DNA of 64,000 nt from Portulaca oleracea (taxonomy: Eukaryota > Streptophyta > Magnoliopsida > Caryophyllales > Portulacaceae): NCBI GenBank assembly GCA_029582165.1, contig CM055892.1, positions 9,241,754-9,305,753 on the forward strand. The letters are read 5' to 3'. Positions 1 to 9,159 of the stretch are shown here, in pieces; the first letter of the stretch is position 1; each line of letters starts with the position of its first letter. The position numbers were made by a program, and so were the translations under genes. The notes beneath the pieces are model-generated. The model saw nothing but the letters and a program-made list of their open reading frames with translations, did not search any database and was not told the origin of the DNA.

Positions 1-2
1 TC

Positions 3-218
3 ATTTTCAATTCAAGGCTAAAGTTGTTCTCTGTGAAATTGAGATCACGGTGGTCCGGACCATTCGAAATAGTGAGAATTCTTTCCGCCGGAGTAGTTGA
101 GTTGAAAGATGCCCAAGGGAAGTGTTTCAAAGCAAACTCATCGAAACTCAAACCATACATCATGGACGAGGAATATGTCGGGACAGTTGTGACATACCTC
201 GCGGATTTTGGAAATTGA
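3..218 (+). pseudogene. Pol C-terminus: integrase C-terminal domain (partial)
   Basis: This open frame runs from the window edge to a stop at 216-218. It contains NSRLKL, then RSRWSGPFE and a tail with KANSSKLKPYI. This is the SH3-like integrase C-terminal domain that ends Athila pol (family pattern KLKSRWSGPF..FKVNGQRLKHY). Only the last ~70 residues are visible, so the catalytic core is outside the window and integrity cannot be judged. The first ATG-like start inside it is not a real start. The stop is followed at about 235-270 by the GTCGAGC..AAACAAGC..GGGAG spacer usually found after Athila pol. Confidence 0.8.
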
Positions 219-588
219 AAAGCATCGGAAAAGGTCGAGCTAGGACCTACAAAACAAGCACCCGGGAGAGGTATGAACTACTTCCCCCTCTTTTAGTGTT
301 TTCTTTAAATTTTTAGTTCTTTCATTTGTATTTCCCTAATTTTTGTGCCTTTCTTCTTCCTTTGTTTTATCTTATTAGAAAAGATTTTTGAGTTAAAAAT
401 GAAAAAAAAATCGAGAGTGGTTCTATGAGAGTCGGGGTTTGAAAGTGTTTTTGAGCGATTGGAGAGTGTCCTTGAATGATAATTGAGCGAGAAAGAAAAG
501 GGAGTGGATGACAAGAAGGTAGATTTTAGGACTTAACATTTTTTCTCCAAGTTTTGAGCCTTGTAGATGCTGGAGATGACCGAAAGGG
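219..588 (+). other. Spacer between pol and the first dyad array of A
   Basis: This stretch is noncoding. It starts with a conserved post-pol sequence and continues as T-rich and then A-rich DNA. No credible ORF; the short minus-strand frames here are AT-rich shadows. Confidence 0.6.
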
Positions 589-856
589 ACCGTGCCCACG
601 GTGGGAGTCACCGCAGCCACGGTCAGCATACTCAAAGTTGCTCCCAGTTTAGCCAAACCGAAAGGGACCGTGACTACGGTGGAAGTCACCGCAGCCACAG
701 TCTCATCGCAGCATGATTCTTGGAAATTTTGGTCCCGAACATCACCGTGACCACGGTAAGGTTTACCGCAGCCACGGTCTCCGTCCCGCTTTTTCCCTTC
801 TTTTTCCCTGACCCGAATTACACCGTGCCCACGGTCAAATGGACCGTGGCCACGGT
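589..856. repeat. Internal array of paired 14-bp dyads (4 pairs) in A
   Basis: Eight 14-bp near-palindromes of the form ACCGTGNCCACGGT start at 589, 610, 667, 688, 744, 765, 822 and 843. Within each pair the start-to-start distance is exactly 21 bp; pairs recur every 78, 77 and 78 bp. The second site of the first three pairs is usually the variant ACCGCAGCCACGGT. The 7-bp linkers and the ~43 bp between pairs are not similar to one another, so this is not an ordinary tandem repeat: only sites and spacing are kept. The same motif forms an array in this element's LTR at 5086-5424. Confidence 0.9.
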
Positions 857-1247
857 CTGTCGAAAACCTGCGATATGTCGGGGGTTCAATATTATTTCCC
901 CCTCATTTCTCTTTCACTTTCTTCCTCACTCTCACCTTCGAAAACCCTCACCAAACCCTAAACCTCTAACTCTCTTCCAAAATTCGACAAACCCACCACC
1001 AATTCCTCCATTTCTCCCAACTTTCTCCTACAACCGTGCCCTAGCTGCTGTGTTCGCCATTTTCGGACCTTCTTCAAGCAAATTTCAGGTCTCTTGTTGC
1101 TTGTGGGGGTCGAAATTAGCAACAGGAGTTCCCCATCACTTCAATTCAGGTATTCCTTGTTTGTTGATGTATCCAAGTTCGATTTACTAGTTGATTTTGG
1201 TTGATTTTGGTTCTTGATTTTGGTTGTGTGTGTGTTGTATACAAGAC
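857..1247 (+). promoter_or_regulatory. Pyrimidine-patch/telobox leader before the ATHILA ORF
   Basis: Directly after the dyad array comes a pyrimidine-rich stretch (about 896-935 and 965-1030) and a telobox-like AAACCCTAAAC near 954. These are plant core-promoter and leader features. A possible splice donor CAG|GTATTC lies near 1148, with an acceptor-like TACAAG near 1247, just before the ORF gains similarity to ATHILA. I infer a promoter or leader for a subgenomic transcript of the 3' ORF; the exact start is not shown by the sequence. Confidence 0.4.
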
Positions 1248-2579
1248 TCGCTCTGCTGAACTCCAGGAGCGACACATCTACGCTCCAGAGATTCTCTGTG
1301 ATGAGACAATCAACACTCTTTACTGTCGGTCCAGTTTCGACACTCTCGCTCAGGTACTTGGCTGGAAAGCACTTCTCAATATCAATGAACCAATTATAGA
1401 CCAGCCCATACTTGAATTCATGAGTTCACTTCAAGTCTTTAGTGATGGGTACCCTGAGGCCATTTTCAGCTATAGAGTGGGTGATAGGGAGCTAGAATGT
1501 TCTGTTCAAGAGTTTTGCCATGCTTTGGAACTACTAGAGGATGGGGTATACTTCTGGGAGTATGAGGAATTCGATGAAAAAGAAGCGTGGAAGCGGTTAA
1601 CTTGTTGGAGAAGAGCACCTGTCGACTCCGAAGAAGGTCAGGCGAAGTTTTACTGCCCTAAGGAATCTCGAGCACAAGATTTTTGTAATCCTGCTGTCCG
1701 GTTATTCCATTTGGTGATTGCTGATTTAGTGTTTGGGCGAGATGAGGAACGACCACATGTTCGTCTGGACGATCTCTTCATAATTTTACAATACTTTGAA
1801 GGGGCAACGAGTGAACTTAGGCTCTTGCATCCTACATTGGTTAGGGGAGATGAGTATAAATGATAACTTCACCAACCTTGGAATGGGTCATATAATATGT
1901 CACTTTCTCCGGAAGCAAGGGTTTGGTGATTACCTGGGATTATGGAAGGCACGCTATGTCCATATCCCCATTGATAAGGGGCTGTTGATCGAAATGGAGA
2001 TAATTTCTGAGCGTCATTCACGCACCGTCTACCATCATGGTTATGGTGATAGGAAAATCCGCATTCCTCTCGACCCAACTCATGCCGAAGAATGGCTCGA
2101 TATTGCAAATAATGAAAATTGGTCGCATGGGCAATTTTATTGTTGGTCGGATAATTGGCGGTGCACCTATCCCCATTTCTAGTTTATTGCAAGAGTTTGA
2201 GGAGAATACCCATGAGAAGATGCGGAGAGTTCCACAAAGGCATGGCGATCTGGACCAAATCACTTCTGAAATCAAAGGCTTGAGTATCGAGATTCGTGAG
2301 CAGAACAAACTTCTCCGTTCCTAGGTGAAGTTGCTCGAGGATCAACAAAAGCATCTTGCGAACATCCAACGACACCTGCAGCACCACGAAGAGTACCTCC
2401 GCCAACAAAACCGCTTCATGCGTGATTGGAGTTTCCATCATTACACTGTTGAGGGCCGTTTCCCAAAGACCTCCGACTATGTGAATCTATTACCCATCCT
2501 TCTTTCCACCACAACCCCGCCCTCCGCCGGAGGGTCCGCTGAGGATCGTTGTAAGCACCCCACCCCCACCCGACCTTAA
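1201..2579 (+). pseudogene. ATHILA ORF-1-type protein (env position), frameshifted
   Basis: A frame to 1863 contains RHIYAPEILCDETINTLY, then LGWKALLNINEP, LEFMSSLQV and CSVQEFCHALEL. This matches the pattern of the ATHILA ORF-1 family (TRYADLxTL..LFxxxGWxxLL..EPTY..LEFLSSLxV..ELCxILG). Homology then continues in another frame (to 2182, INDNFTNLGMGHIICHFL) and in a third frame (about 2190-2579) that carries a TAG at 2322. The last part is a Gln/His-rich predicted coiled coil (HLANIQRHLQHHEEYLRQQN) and a Pro-rich tail, as in the family. The gene sits between pol and the LTR, the position of the env-like ORF in Athila, but I see no convincing signal peptide or membrane segment. Two frameshifts and a stop make it a pseudogene. 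Its true 5' end is uncertain because of a possible leader intron. Confidence 0.7.
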
Positions 2580-4784
2580 TCATTGTCTATTTACTTTATT
2601 TTGTGAAGTATAAGTGTGGGGGAGTGCTTCTTCGGGGTTTTGGAGTTGCGATGTCTGGTGGTTTTGGATTGTTGGTCTCTCGATTTCTTTTGGCATGAGC
2701 TCGCATATTTTGGGGATTGTTGGCTAGGTTGCTCAGGTTTTTCCTTGCCTTGTTTACCATTCATGTTTGTCGGGTTGTTGGATGGTTGTCTTAGGGTTGT
2801 TTGTTTGTTGTTTTTGGTGGGTTGGACTGTTGTTTAAGCATCTCTCGTTTGTATTTTGGGTCATGGATGGATGTAACCGACTGTTATTTGGGATGAATGC
2901 AATGAATTAGTTGTTTCAGTTAGTATACATCGAGTTTCACCCTTATTTCCCGCCTCAATGAGTGAGATTCGGGGATAAGGTAAGTCACTGGCAATGTATA
3001 TATTGTTCATACTTTCAGTTTTTCATCTTTTCAATTTCTTTTCATAATCTCTTAAGTTAGTTTTTTTTCTTTTCTTTTACTTTTGGTTTCGCATGCGAAT
3101 TCCATAATTGAAAAGTCGTCTTTTACTCTAACGTTGATCTGACTCTCTTGAACGACGACTTCGGATCTCTATTTTCAACGCTTATGAAGAGATTGAGGTA
3201 ATATCTTTCCACCTTACTCTTTTTATGTGAATCCTCATCATGATCAATTGCATGCTTGGTTTTCTTTTGGGTGGCGAACCCCTATGAGTGTCTATGTTGG
3301 GATTTCGTTTGCTGTTGGAGCCGTGTGGGCTCGGGTCGCCACCATTTTCTACCTGCTAGTTGTTTTCGTTTGTTTGTGTCTTGTAGGTTCTCTACCCTTT
3401 TCATGTGGCACCTTCCCACAATGAGGACATTGTGGAGTTTTAAGTGTGTGTGTGTGTGTGTGTGTGTGGGGGGGGGGGGGGGAAGATATTTTGTTTCAAG
3501 GGTAGATCACCTCGTCATTTTATTCCTTGTTTCCGAGTTTTTTCTTAAAATTTAAAATTTTTGTGTGAAAATGGAGAAAAAAGGGAGTGAAAACCTTTTT
3601 CGTTTTTCTTTTCGTTTTGTTTTTTTTGTTTTGCTTTGTTTCCTGGGTCTCGTTATCGAAGTTGAGAAGCCATTCTTAAACTTCTTTCTGAACGTAATCG
3701 GTTGGAGCATTTTCGACCCTAACTCGGGTTCTAGTCGAGACTTACCCTTAATAGACTCCCTTCACTAAGTGTCTTGTGAGACTCCCGTTCCTTTCTCGTT
3801 TTGTTGGGAACCCGGAGATTCTAAGGGCTTGTGTCTGAGTTTGTTTTTGTTTCTCGTTTAGCAAAAGCAAAAAGTGCAAAAAGAAAAGAAAAGAAGGAAA
3901 AAGAAAAGAATGAAAGAAGTAAGCTTTCATAAGACATAATAACCTGAATAAGTGGAGCGTGTCGCTGAAGACATTAACCACCATACACTTAGCCAATCTA
4001 CACGGGCCCGGTATTCGTGGTACGGTACTGGATACCCCTTAACCCTCCTCCTATATCGCTTTGCGATGGAGAGGCGTATGGAAAAGACCGTGTTGGGAGG
4101 GTATACCCCTTATATGGGCCGTCCAATTCCCGAAAGTAAGGCTAATACCGACTTTTAAAAACCAAAAAGAAAGAAAAAAGAGAAAAAGAAGAAAGAAAAG
4201 CAAAGTTTTGCTTCTAAAAAGAGAGCGAGGCCTCCCCTTGCATCACCTACGGCCCTCACCAAGCCAAGGGCGACCAAATGCGAGGGAGGGCAACACTCCT
4301 CTCGGTTGTTTCGTTGTTTTCAAATTCGGACGCGAGTTTTTAAAGTCTTTTGGTTCCCGTTAAGCCCTTGTTGTGCTTTTGCTGTGGAGTTTCGCTTGTT
4401 ACAAGGTGTAGGGAGTCAAAAATCTTCAAGATCGACCTTTTTCTAAGTTTGGTGTTTATGAGATGCTCCTAACGGTTACTTTGGGAGGTTTAATCGCGTT
4501 TTCTTAGTTTGGATTGCGAGATCTTGTGAATCAAAACCCTTGTTTTTCCTTCTTTTTTTTTGTCTTCTTCAGTTTTGTTTTCACTTTCCCTCTCTCCTTC
4601 CTCTTTGGCTTTTGTGGGTACAGCCGCTACAAACCCTTACGAGTCCATCTCGTCCACTCGGGCTACCGGGGGGTTCAAAGGGCTTAGTGCATACGCTAAA
4701 TGCACTCGTTTCTCTCCCACGACAGAGGAGTTTGTGTTAGTTAGTTTTGTTTTGTTTTGTTTTGCTCGGGACGAGCAAAGGTTT
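2580..4784 (+). other. Noncoding 3' region of A
   Basis: This T-rich region has no credible gene. It contains AAGTGTGGGGG-like purine tracts near 2611 and 3442 that resemble the true polypurine tract at 4785. The stretch around 3230-3530 (GGCGAACCCCTATGAG, GCCGTGTGGGCTCGGG, CCCACAATGAGGACATT) is clearly homologous to D at about 63700-63960, so it is a conserved part of this element type. A purine-rich A/G stretch lies at 3850-3915. Small ORFs here look like chance frames in biased sequence. Confidence 0.6.
3444..3482. repeat. (GT)n microsatellite followed by a G-run
   Basis: About twelve GT repeats (3444-3467) run into about fifteen Gs (3468-3482). They sit where D has a simple AAGTGTGGGG tract (about 63910), so this is probably slippage expansion of an ancestral purine tract. 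Confidence 0.9.
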
Positions 4785-4799
4785 AAGTGTGGGGGGGGG
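4785..4799 (+). promoter_or_regulatory. Polypurine tract of A
   Basis: AAGTGTGGGGGGGGG lies directly before the LTR start TGTTTAGACCC and after GGGACGAGCAAAGG. This is the plus-strand primer position of LTR retrotransposons. Confidence 0.85.
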
Positions 4800-6509
4800 T
4801 GTTTAGACCCGATTTCGTGTCTAAATACCGCCTAAATCCTTAGGCTTTTGACTTGTTTCGTAGTTGTTTAATAACTTTTAATGCGTTTTAGTTGCTTTTG
4901 TAGTTTCCGAAGGGTTTCACTCAAAACGAATCTAAATAGGCCAAGTTTTGCACCAATCTTGGGAATCCTGAGATTTCCTAAGATTCCCCGAGCCCTGGTC
5001 GTGTCAAAGGCAGAGGATAGAAGGGCCGACCATGTCAATGGCAATGGCGAAGGCACCAAGAGTACTGGAAGGAATCGCGCGAGAGACCGTGGCCACGGTC
5101 ACATGGACAGTAGCCACGGTATGATGGAGCCAAGACCAAAGTGAAAAGGCCTTGCACCCGAACAAGACCGTGGTCACGGTCACTTTGACCATGGTCACGG
5201 TAGGATCTTCACCATGCCTAAAGAAGAAGCTGACCGAACTAGACCGTGGCCACGGTCTCCCAAGACCGTAGCCCCGGCGGTGCGAAGGAGCGAAAAGTTG
5301 TCAGCCCTAATCGCCTATACCGTGACCACGGTGCATGGGGACCGTGCCCACGGCGTGGTTAAGAGAAGAAATCGCCCGCCTTACGCAGGACCGTGGCCAC
5401 GGTCACCCTGACCGTGCCCACGGTCCCCTGCGGGCCAGTTTTGTCTGTTGTGTAAAATGATGAGTTTTGAGTAACAACCTTGATTACTATTTAATGTATT
5501 TAGGTCATTTTAGCAACAAGGAGATAAGACAGCAGCTTTACTTATCTTTTAGGATACTTTTAGCACTCTTTATCACATTTTGGGAAGTCTTAGATTAGAG
5601 GGATTAAGGAAGATCTTTGCTGAGACTATTAGTTCTTGTATTGGATTCTCTTAATTATTATTGGAAGTTTGAAGATTATTCTCGACTTTGGAGCATTGGA
5701 GCTTTATTATTCTGAAGTTTTATCCCTTGTCATCACAATCAATGAGCATTTCTTAACCTTTCTCTCTCTAATTTATCGCTTATTTAGTAATCTCTGTTTT
5801 GTTATTATTGATATTGTTGGTGTTATTGAATGTTTATTGTCATCTTGTTTACTCTTTTAAGCATGAATGAAGTTGCTGATGTTATTAACATGATAGTTAG
5901 GATGTTTAGTGGCTAGAACCTTAATTGGTTAGGGAGATATTAAGGGTGTGAATGGGTAATTAGGTTTGGGTTAGCAATTTTAGTGAGTAACTAGTTAGGA
6001 AATCAACTTCCTAATCCTCTCCTTCCCTCAAGTGGGATGTATTTAGGTGCGAAAGCATCCCGAATACATCCAATGCTTGTTGGAAGGTAGGAATTAGGAT
6101 AGTTAGTATTCTAGTTCGCGAAAGCGAATAGAAACTAACTAGGAAATTCCGTTCTATTGACCTTCCCGGGTCTGTCTATGGATTTCGGGGAAGTTTATCC
6201 GGACTATCCTTGAAAGAGGAAGTCCGGTGGGTATTTTTTCTAACGGAATTACCATTTGAGTTCCCTTTCTCGTTACTCTCTTGTTGCGAAACTCATTTCC
6301 TCATTCTCGTTTGCATCCCGAAAGTCTCCCGACACCCATTGTTTTACCATATTTGACTGAACATAGCGTGTTTGTGTTGTTTTCACCCTAAAGTCTTTCA
6401 TCCTTTCATGATCATAAACCATACCTAGAATCAACTATTTACAGCTAAGGCCCCTAGCTCCCTGTGGAAGAATGATAAAACCGTGGTCTTACAAACCACT
6501 CGACTAACA
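4800..6509 (+). repeat. 3' LTR of Athila-like element A
   Basis: The LTR starts TGTTTAGACCCGATTTCGTG and is homologous to the D LTR at 59927-61430 at its start, in the middle (GAATGGGTAATTAGGTTTGG near 5950 versus about 60877) and at its end (AAGGCCCCT..GCTCCCTGTG). The end is placed at CTAACA (6509), the inverse of the start, by analogy with D where the primer site follows; an alternative end is ACA at 6493. The LTR carries five dyad pairs in its first third. About 1.7 kb. No clear TATA box was found. Confidence 0.8.
5086..5424. repeat. LTR array of paired 14-bp dyads (5 pairs) in A
   Basis: Ten sites matching or close to ACCGTGNCCACGGT start at 5086/5107, 5167/5188, 5243/5265, 5319/5341 and 5390/5411, i.e. 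pairs 21 or 22 bp apart. Pair starts are 81, 76, 76 and 71 bp apart. Several sites are perfect palindromes (ACCGTGGCCACGGT); others vary only at the central two bases. The intervening DNA is unrelated between pairs. It is the same motif family as the internal array at 589-856 of the same element, and lies in the expected U3 region. Confidence 0.9.
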
Positions 6510-6990
6510 GTAGCTAATAGTATATTAGCATTCATCTCATCGTCGAAATTAAATCCCACAGAGGTTAACTTTGATAGTATCATATTCAACTCATTCATAC
6601 TATCATGCATATCACCAGACTTATGCATCTTAAATTCAAACAAACAACGTAACGCATATACCTTGTTCACCCCCGAAGATTTCTCATATATGTTTTGTAA
6701 AGCCTCGAGCAGATCTTTCGTCGTTTTCTGATCTTTGACGTTGAAAGCAACGTTTCGAGCTAGCGTCAGCCTGACCGTACTGAATGCCTGACCATCAAGC
6801 TCTTCCCAATCCTTCTGTTTCATCTTTTCTGACTTTTCACCCGTTGCAAGATGCAACCTTTGTTGGCAGAGCACATCCTCAACGCGCATCCTCCACCATG
6901 CATAATCTTTCCCATCGAATCCAGAATCTTCACAATTGCGCCCACCATTGCTTCTCAGTCTACACATCAACCACGCTCCAACCAAAGCTC
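6510..6990 (-). pseudogene. Copia Gag, N-terminal part
   Basis: The frame reads FDGKDYAWWRMRVEDVL, followed by WEELDGQAFSTVRLTLARNV, LLEALQNIYEKSS and LRCLFEFKMHKSGDMHDSM. This is the standard Ty1/copia Gag (UBN2/DUF4219-type) pattern FxGxNYxxW..LW..L..Y...N...L...F. It is cut after DDEMNANILLATV where element A was inserted, so the zinc knuckle and pol are absent. The true start is near the primer site; the upstream in-frame extension into the LTR is not part of the protein. Confidence 0.8.
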
Positions 6991-7000
6991 TGATACTAGT
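6988..7000 (-). promoter_or_regulatory. Primer binding site of copia element E
   Basis: The minus strand reads ACTAGTATCAGAGC directly after the LTR end. This is the initiator-Met tRNA primer site TGGTATCAGAGC with a small change at its 5' end. Confidence 0.75.
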
Positions 7001-7473
7001 TGTTAGGATTCTTAGGTCGTTGTTAGCAGACAAACAATAGTAAAGGGCAAAAAATAATAAAAATTCGACACAAGGAACTAACATGGAAAAACCCAAACCG
7101 GGAAAAAAAACCACGAACGACGCACTATTAGAGGATTACAACAGTGTTTCAGAGATTCCCAGACCTCCACAATCTCTCACAACCTCCCTAGAGTTACAAT
7201 CTGAGAACTAAACACTCACAGATGAGCCTCACACAACTCCCTCAGGGACACAGAGATTACAGGTCAATCTCTTGTGGTATAAAGATGAAACACTCTCAAT
7301 TGCAATATATCATATGGAGAACTTGACCCCTATATATACTAGAACATATAGAAGGGAAACCCTAGGTTATAACCTAGAAAATAGCCACCACAAGCAAAAC
7401 ATAATCGTGGGCCTTCATTCACGGCCCATCAAAAACTAAGCGCGTCAGCCATCAGGCGCTAGTAGCGGGGCAC
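7001..7473 (-). repeat. Truncated 5' LTR of copia element E
   Basis: On the plus strand it starts TGTTAGGATTCTTAGG (the LTR end next to the primer site). It includes a TATA-like TATATATACTAG near 7331. No matching opposite LTR terminus is seen before 7474, where the Tat element B begins, so the LTR is cut by that insertion. GGCAC (7469-7473) is the candidate target duplication of B. Confidence 0.65.
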
Positions 7474-8297
7474 TGTAGGTACCCCGGAAAAAGTGACCCT
7501 TTTTCCGGGATGCGCTACTTAAACGATCGGGAGCCGACTAAGGTTGCTTAATCCTTAAATAAGGATATTTTTATTTTATGAAATTCGTTTTCAGGGTTAT
7601 GAAACTTTATTTATTTACAAATCCGGTTTTTATTATTTAGATTATTCGAATGCACAAAATATTTTAATAATTATTTAATCCCGACCCAAGAATCAATTTC
7701 AGGCCCAAAGAGGAACAAGTGGGCCACCAGAACCCACTAAAACCCGCCTGGGTTTTAATAGATCCTGGGCTGGGCCTCTTGCCTCACGGCTCGGAGAGAA
7801 AGTGGGTTGAAATCAATAAAACCCGCCTGGATTTTATTAATTTCTAGCCCGTTTCTCTACGTGCCCAGCCTAGAATGGATGAAGGGCATGAATTACATCA
7901 TTTCTTAAATTATTTTATGCAAAAAACGAGTATTTTAAATAATTAAACGGATTCATAAAATGTTAAAGAGTCGCCAGCCGATTTAAGGAAATCGACAAAC
8001 TGTAAAAGTAATAAAAAGTGACTCCGGTCTACGAACCCGATTTCTAGATTCGGGGGTAAGGTTACGAATTCGAGAGTTATAAGAACTCTCGAATCCGCCT
8101 GTTATAAAACAAACTCTACTAAAATCAACATTGAAAGAAAGAGAGCGGGGAGAAGTTTGATTAATTTCGCGAAGTTATTATTCAAAACATGCAATATAAA
8201 ATGCGGTTTTTACTTTACAAAATATGTGCAAGCAATGGAATTAAAGAATGAATTACATGAATAATTATAACAAAATAAACAATGAAATCAAACCTTC
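7474..8297 (-). repeat. 3' LTR remnant (R/U5 side) of B
   Basis: This is the reverse complement of the terminal part of the Tat LTRs at 24115-24869 and 52495-53261: CCTTATTTAAGGATTAAG-like block, CGGCTCCCGATC, GGATTCGAGAGTTC. It holds two dyads at 7739 and 7818 (79 bp apart), matching the U5 pairs of C1 and C2. Most of U3 and the polypurine tract are missing; the sequence passes straight into the 22-bp tandem repeats. Confidence 0.75.
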
Positions 8298-8394
8298 CCG
8301 GTGTCAGTTCCAGTCTTTCCCGGTATCGGTTCCAGTCTTTCCCGGTGTCGGTTCCAGTCTTTCCCGGTGTCGGTTCCGGTCTTTCCCGGTGTCG
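8298..8394 (-). repeat. 22-bp tandem repeat (about 4.5 copies) in B
   Basis: The unit TTTCCCGGTGTCGGTTCCAG (plus TC) repeats with a period of 22 bp. It is the reverse complement of the repeat at 51222-51353, which lies shortly before C2's 3' LTR. The GACACCGG in the sense-strand unit is also found at the LTR start (TGTAGACACCGG). Confidence 0.9.
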
Positions 8395-8736
8395 GTGTTG
8401 ATGATTGTTGGCATTTTCGATGCCGAAGGACTTCACCGGACGCGATGCTGATGGCCTTGGGGGTCGAGACTTCATCGGGCGCGATGTCGGTGGCTCAGGA
8501 TTGGGATTGCATCGAAACTCTGCCGATGACCTTGGGTGATGATGATGACAGCGACCTCTTATGCGGTAGCTAAACGATGGCGGTCCCTTTATCATCGACC
8601 TGAAAGTCATGAGAAAATCAAGTATTAGTTTTATTGAAAAACAAAGGAGGTTTGAATTTTTACCTGCGACCTTAGAGCTGAATCGTGGGCTCAGGCTGTG
8701 AGGAGTTGGGCCGCATATTTGGGCTGCAGGCGACAC
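8395..8736. other. B region between tandem repeats and PMD promoter
   Basis: This is the counterpart of C2 about 50860-51220. It contains degenerate copies of the 20-bp dyads with a CATCGCG core (around 8425-8490), in the reverse orientation to C2. No gene seen. Confidence 0.5.
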
Positions 8737-9043
8737 AAAACCCAGGCGGGTTTTGGTGCCTTCACTTGGGCTGGTGTTGGCGATTGGGTCGCGCCTTCTG
8801 GGCTGTGGCCGAAACAAAACCTAGGCGGGTTTTGTATTTTTTTTCTTCTTTTTTTTTTGCCTTGTGAAGGGTATCAAGGTGGGACCCACTTCGTGTGTGG
8901 GTTGAATTGTGCCACGTCGCCTTGTCTCTCTTTTGGGGAACAAAAGGATGACCTTTGGATTTTCGGCCAATAAAACGCATTTAGCATCTCGAGGCGGGTC
9001 CTAAAAACGAACGACTCACGTTCACCCGGATTTTCTATAAATG
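8737..9043 (+). promoter_or_regulatory. Promoter of the antisense PMD gene in B
   Basis: Two AAAACC..GGTTTT dyads at 8737-8754 and 8816-8833 (79 bp apart) alternate with TTGGGCCG/TGGGCTG sites (site II-like). A TATA box, TATAAATG, lies at 9036-9043, 117 bp before the ATG of exon 1. The C2 copy has the same layout on the minus strand (50858-50539). Promoter function is inferred from position. Confidence 0.6.
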
Positions 9044-9159
9044 CAATGCATTTCCTTCATTTCATTCACATCCTCACTTCCTTTATATCTCTCTAGCTCA
9101 CTCCTTCTCTCTCTAGAAAGAAAGCCTTGTTCTTTGAAGCACATTTGGGTTTTTGAAGG

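Larger units (their letters stand above)
1..6509 (+). mobile_element. Element A: 3' part of an Athila-lineage Ty3/gypsy retrotransposon
   Basis: The window opens inside pol (integrase tail), followed by a long 3' region with an ATHILA-type ORF, a polypurine tract and one LTR. Gag, most of pol and the 5' LTR would lie before the window. Orientation comes from the integrase frame and from the G-rich tract directly before the LTR. The element ends inside the minus-strand copia gag that resumes at about 6510. The lineage call rests on the integrase C-terminal pattern RSRWSGPFE, the ATHILA ORF, and the GGGACGAGCAAAG..TAAGTGTGGGGG signature before the LTR, which I know from plant Athila elements. 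Confidence 0.85.
6510..7473 (-). mobile_element. Element E: Ty1/copia remnant (5' LTR and gag start)
   Basis: Read on the minus strand, an LTR remnant (7473 to 7001) is followed by a primer site (about 7000-6988) and the start of a copia gag (to 6510). Its left side is interrupted by element A and its right side by the LTR end of element B. The rest of the LTR should lie beyond B's far end, outside the window. It is the oldest layer visible. Confidence 0.75.

Noticed and set aside
589..856. Regular repeats that could suggest a CRISPR array
   Set aside because: Sites are only 14 bp and palindromic, spacers alternate 7 bp and ~43 bp, and the setting is a plant retrotransposon.
720..1190. 156-codon ORF upstream of the ATHILA ORF
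   Set aside because: It runs through the dyad array and the pyrimidine-rich leader; it may include a short leader exon, but as a whole it is a chance frame.
2616..2837. Hydrophobic ORF that might be an envelope membrane segment in A
   Set aside because: It is separate from the ATHILA frame, very T-rich (Leu/Phe/Val/Cys by composition) and has no counterpart I can see in D.
5004..5411. ORFs over the dyad array encoding repeats such as TVTTV, TVATV and GPWPRS
   Set aside because: The peptide repeats follow directly from the DNA palindromes, occur in several frames and both strands, and have no recognisable protein context. The constraint is on DNA spacing, not on a frame.
6480..6509. LTR end of A at ACA (6493)
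   Set aside because: Possible, but homology with D's LTR continues past it and CTAACA at 6509 mirrors the LTR start better, with D's primer site at the matching distance.
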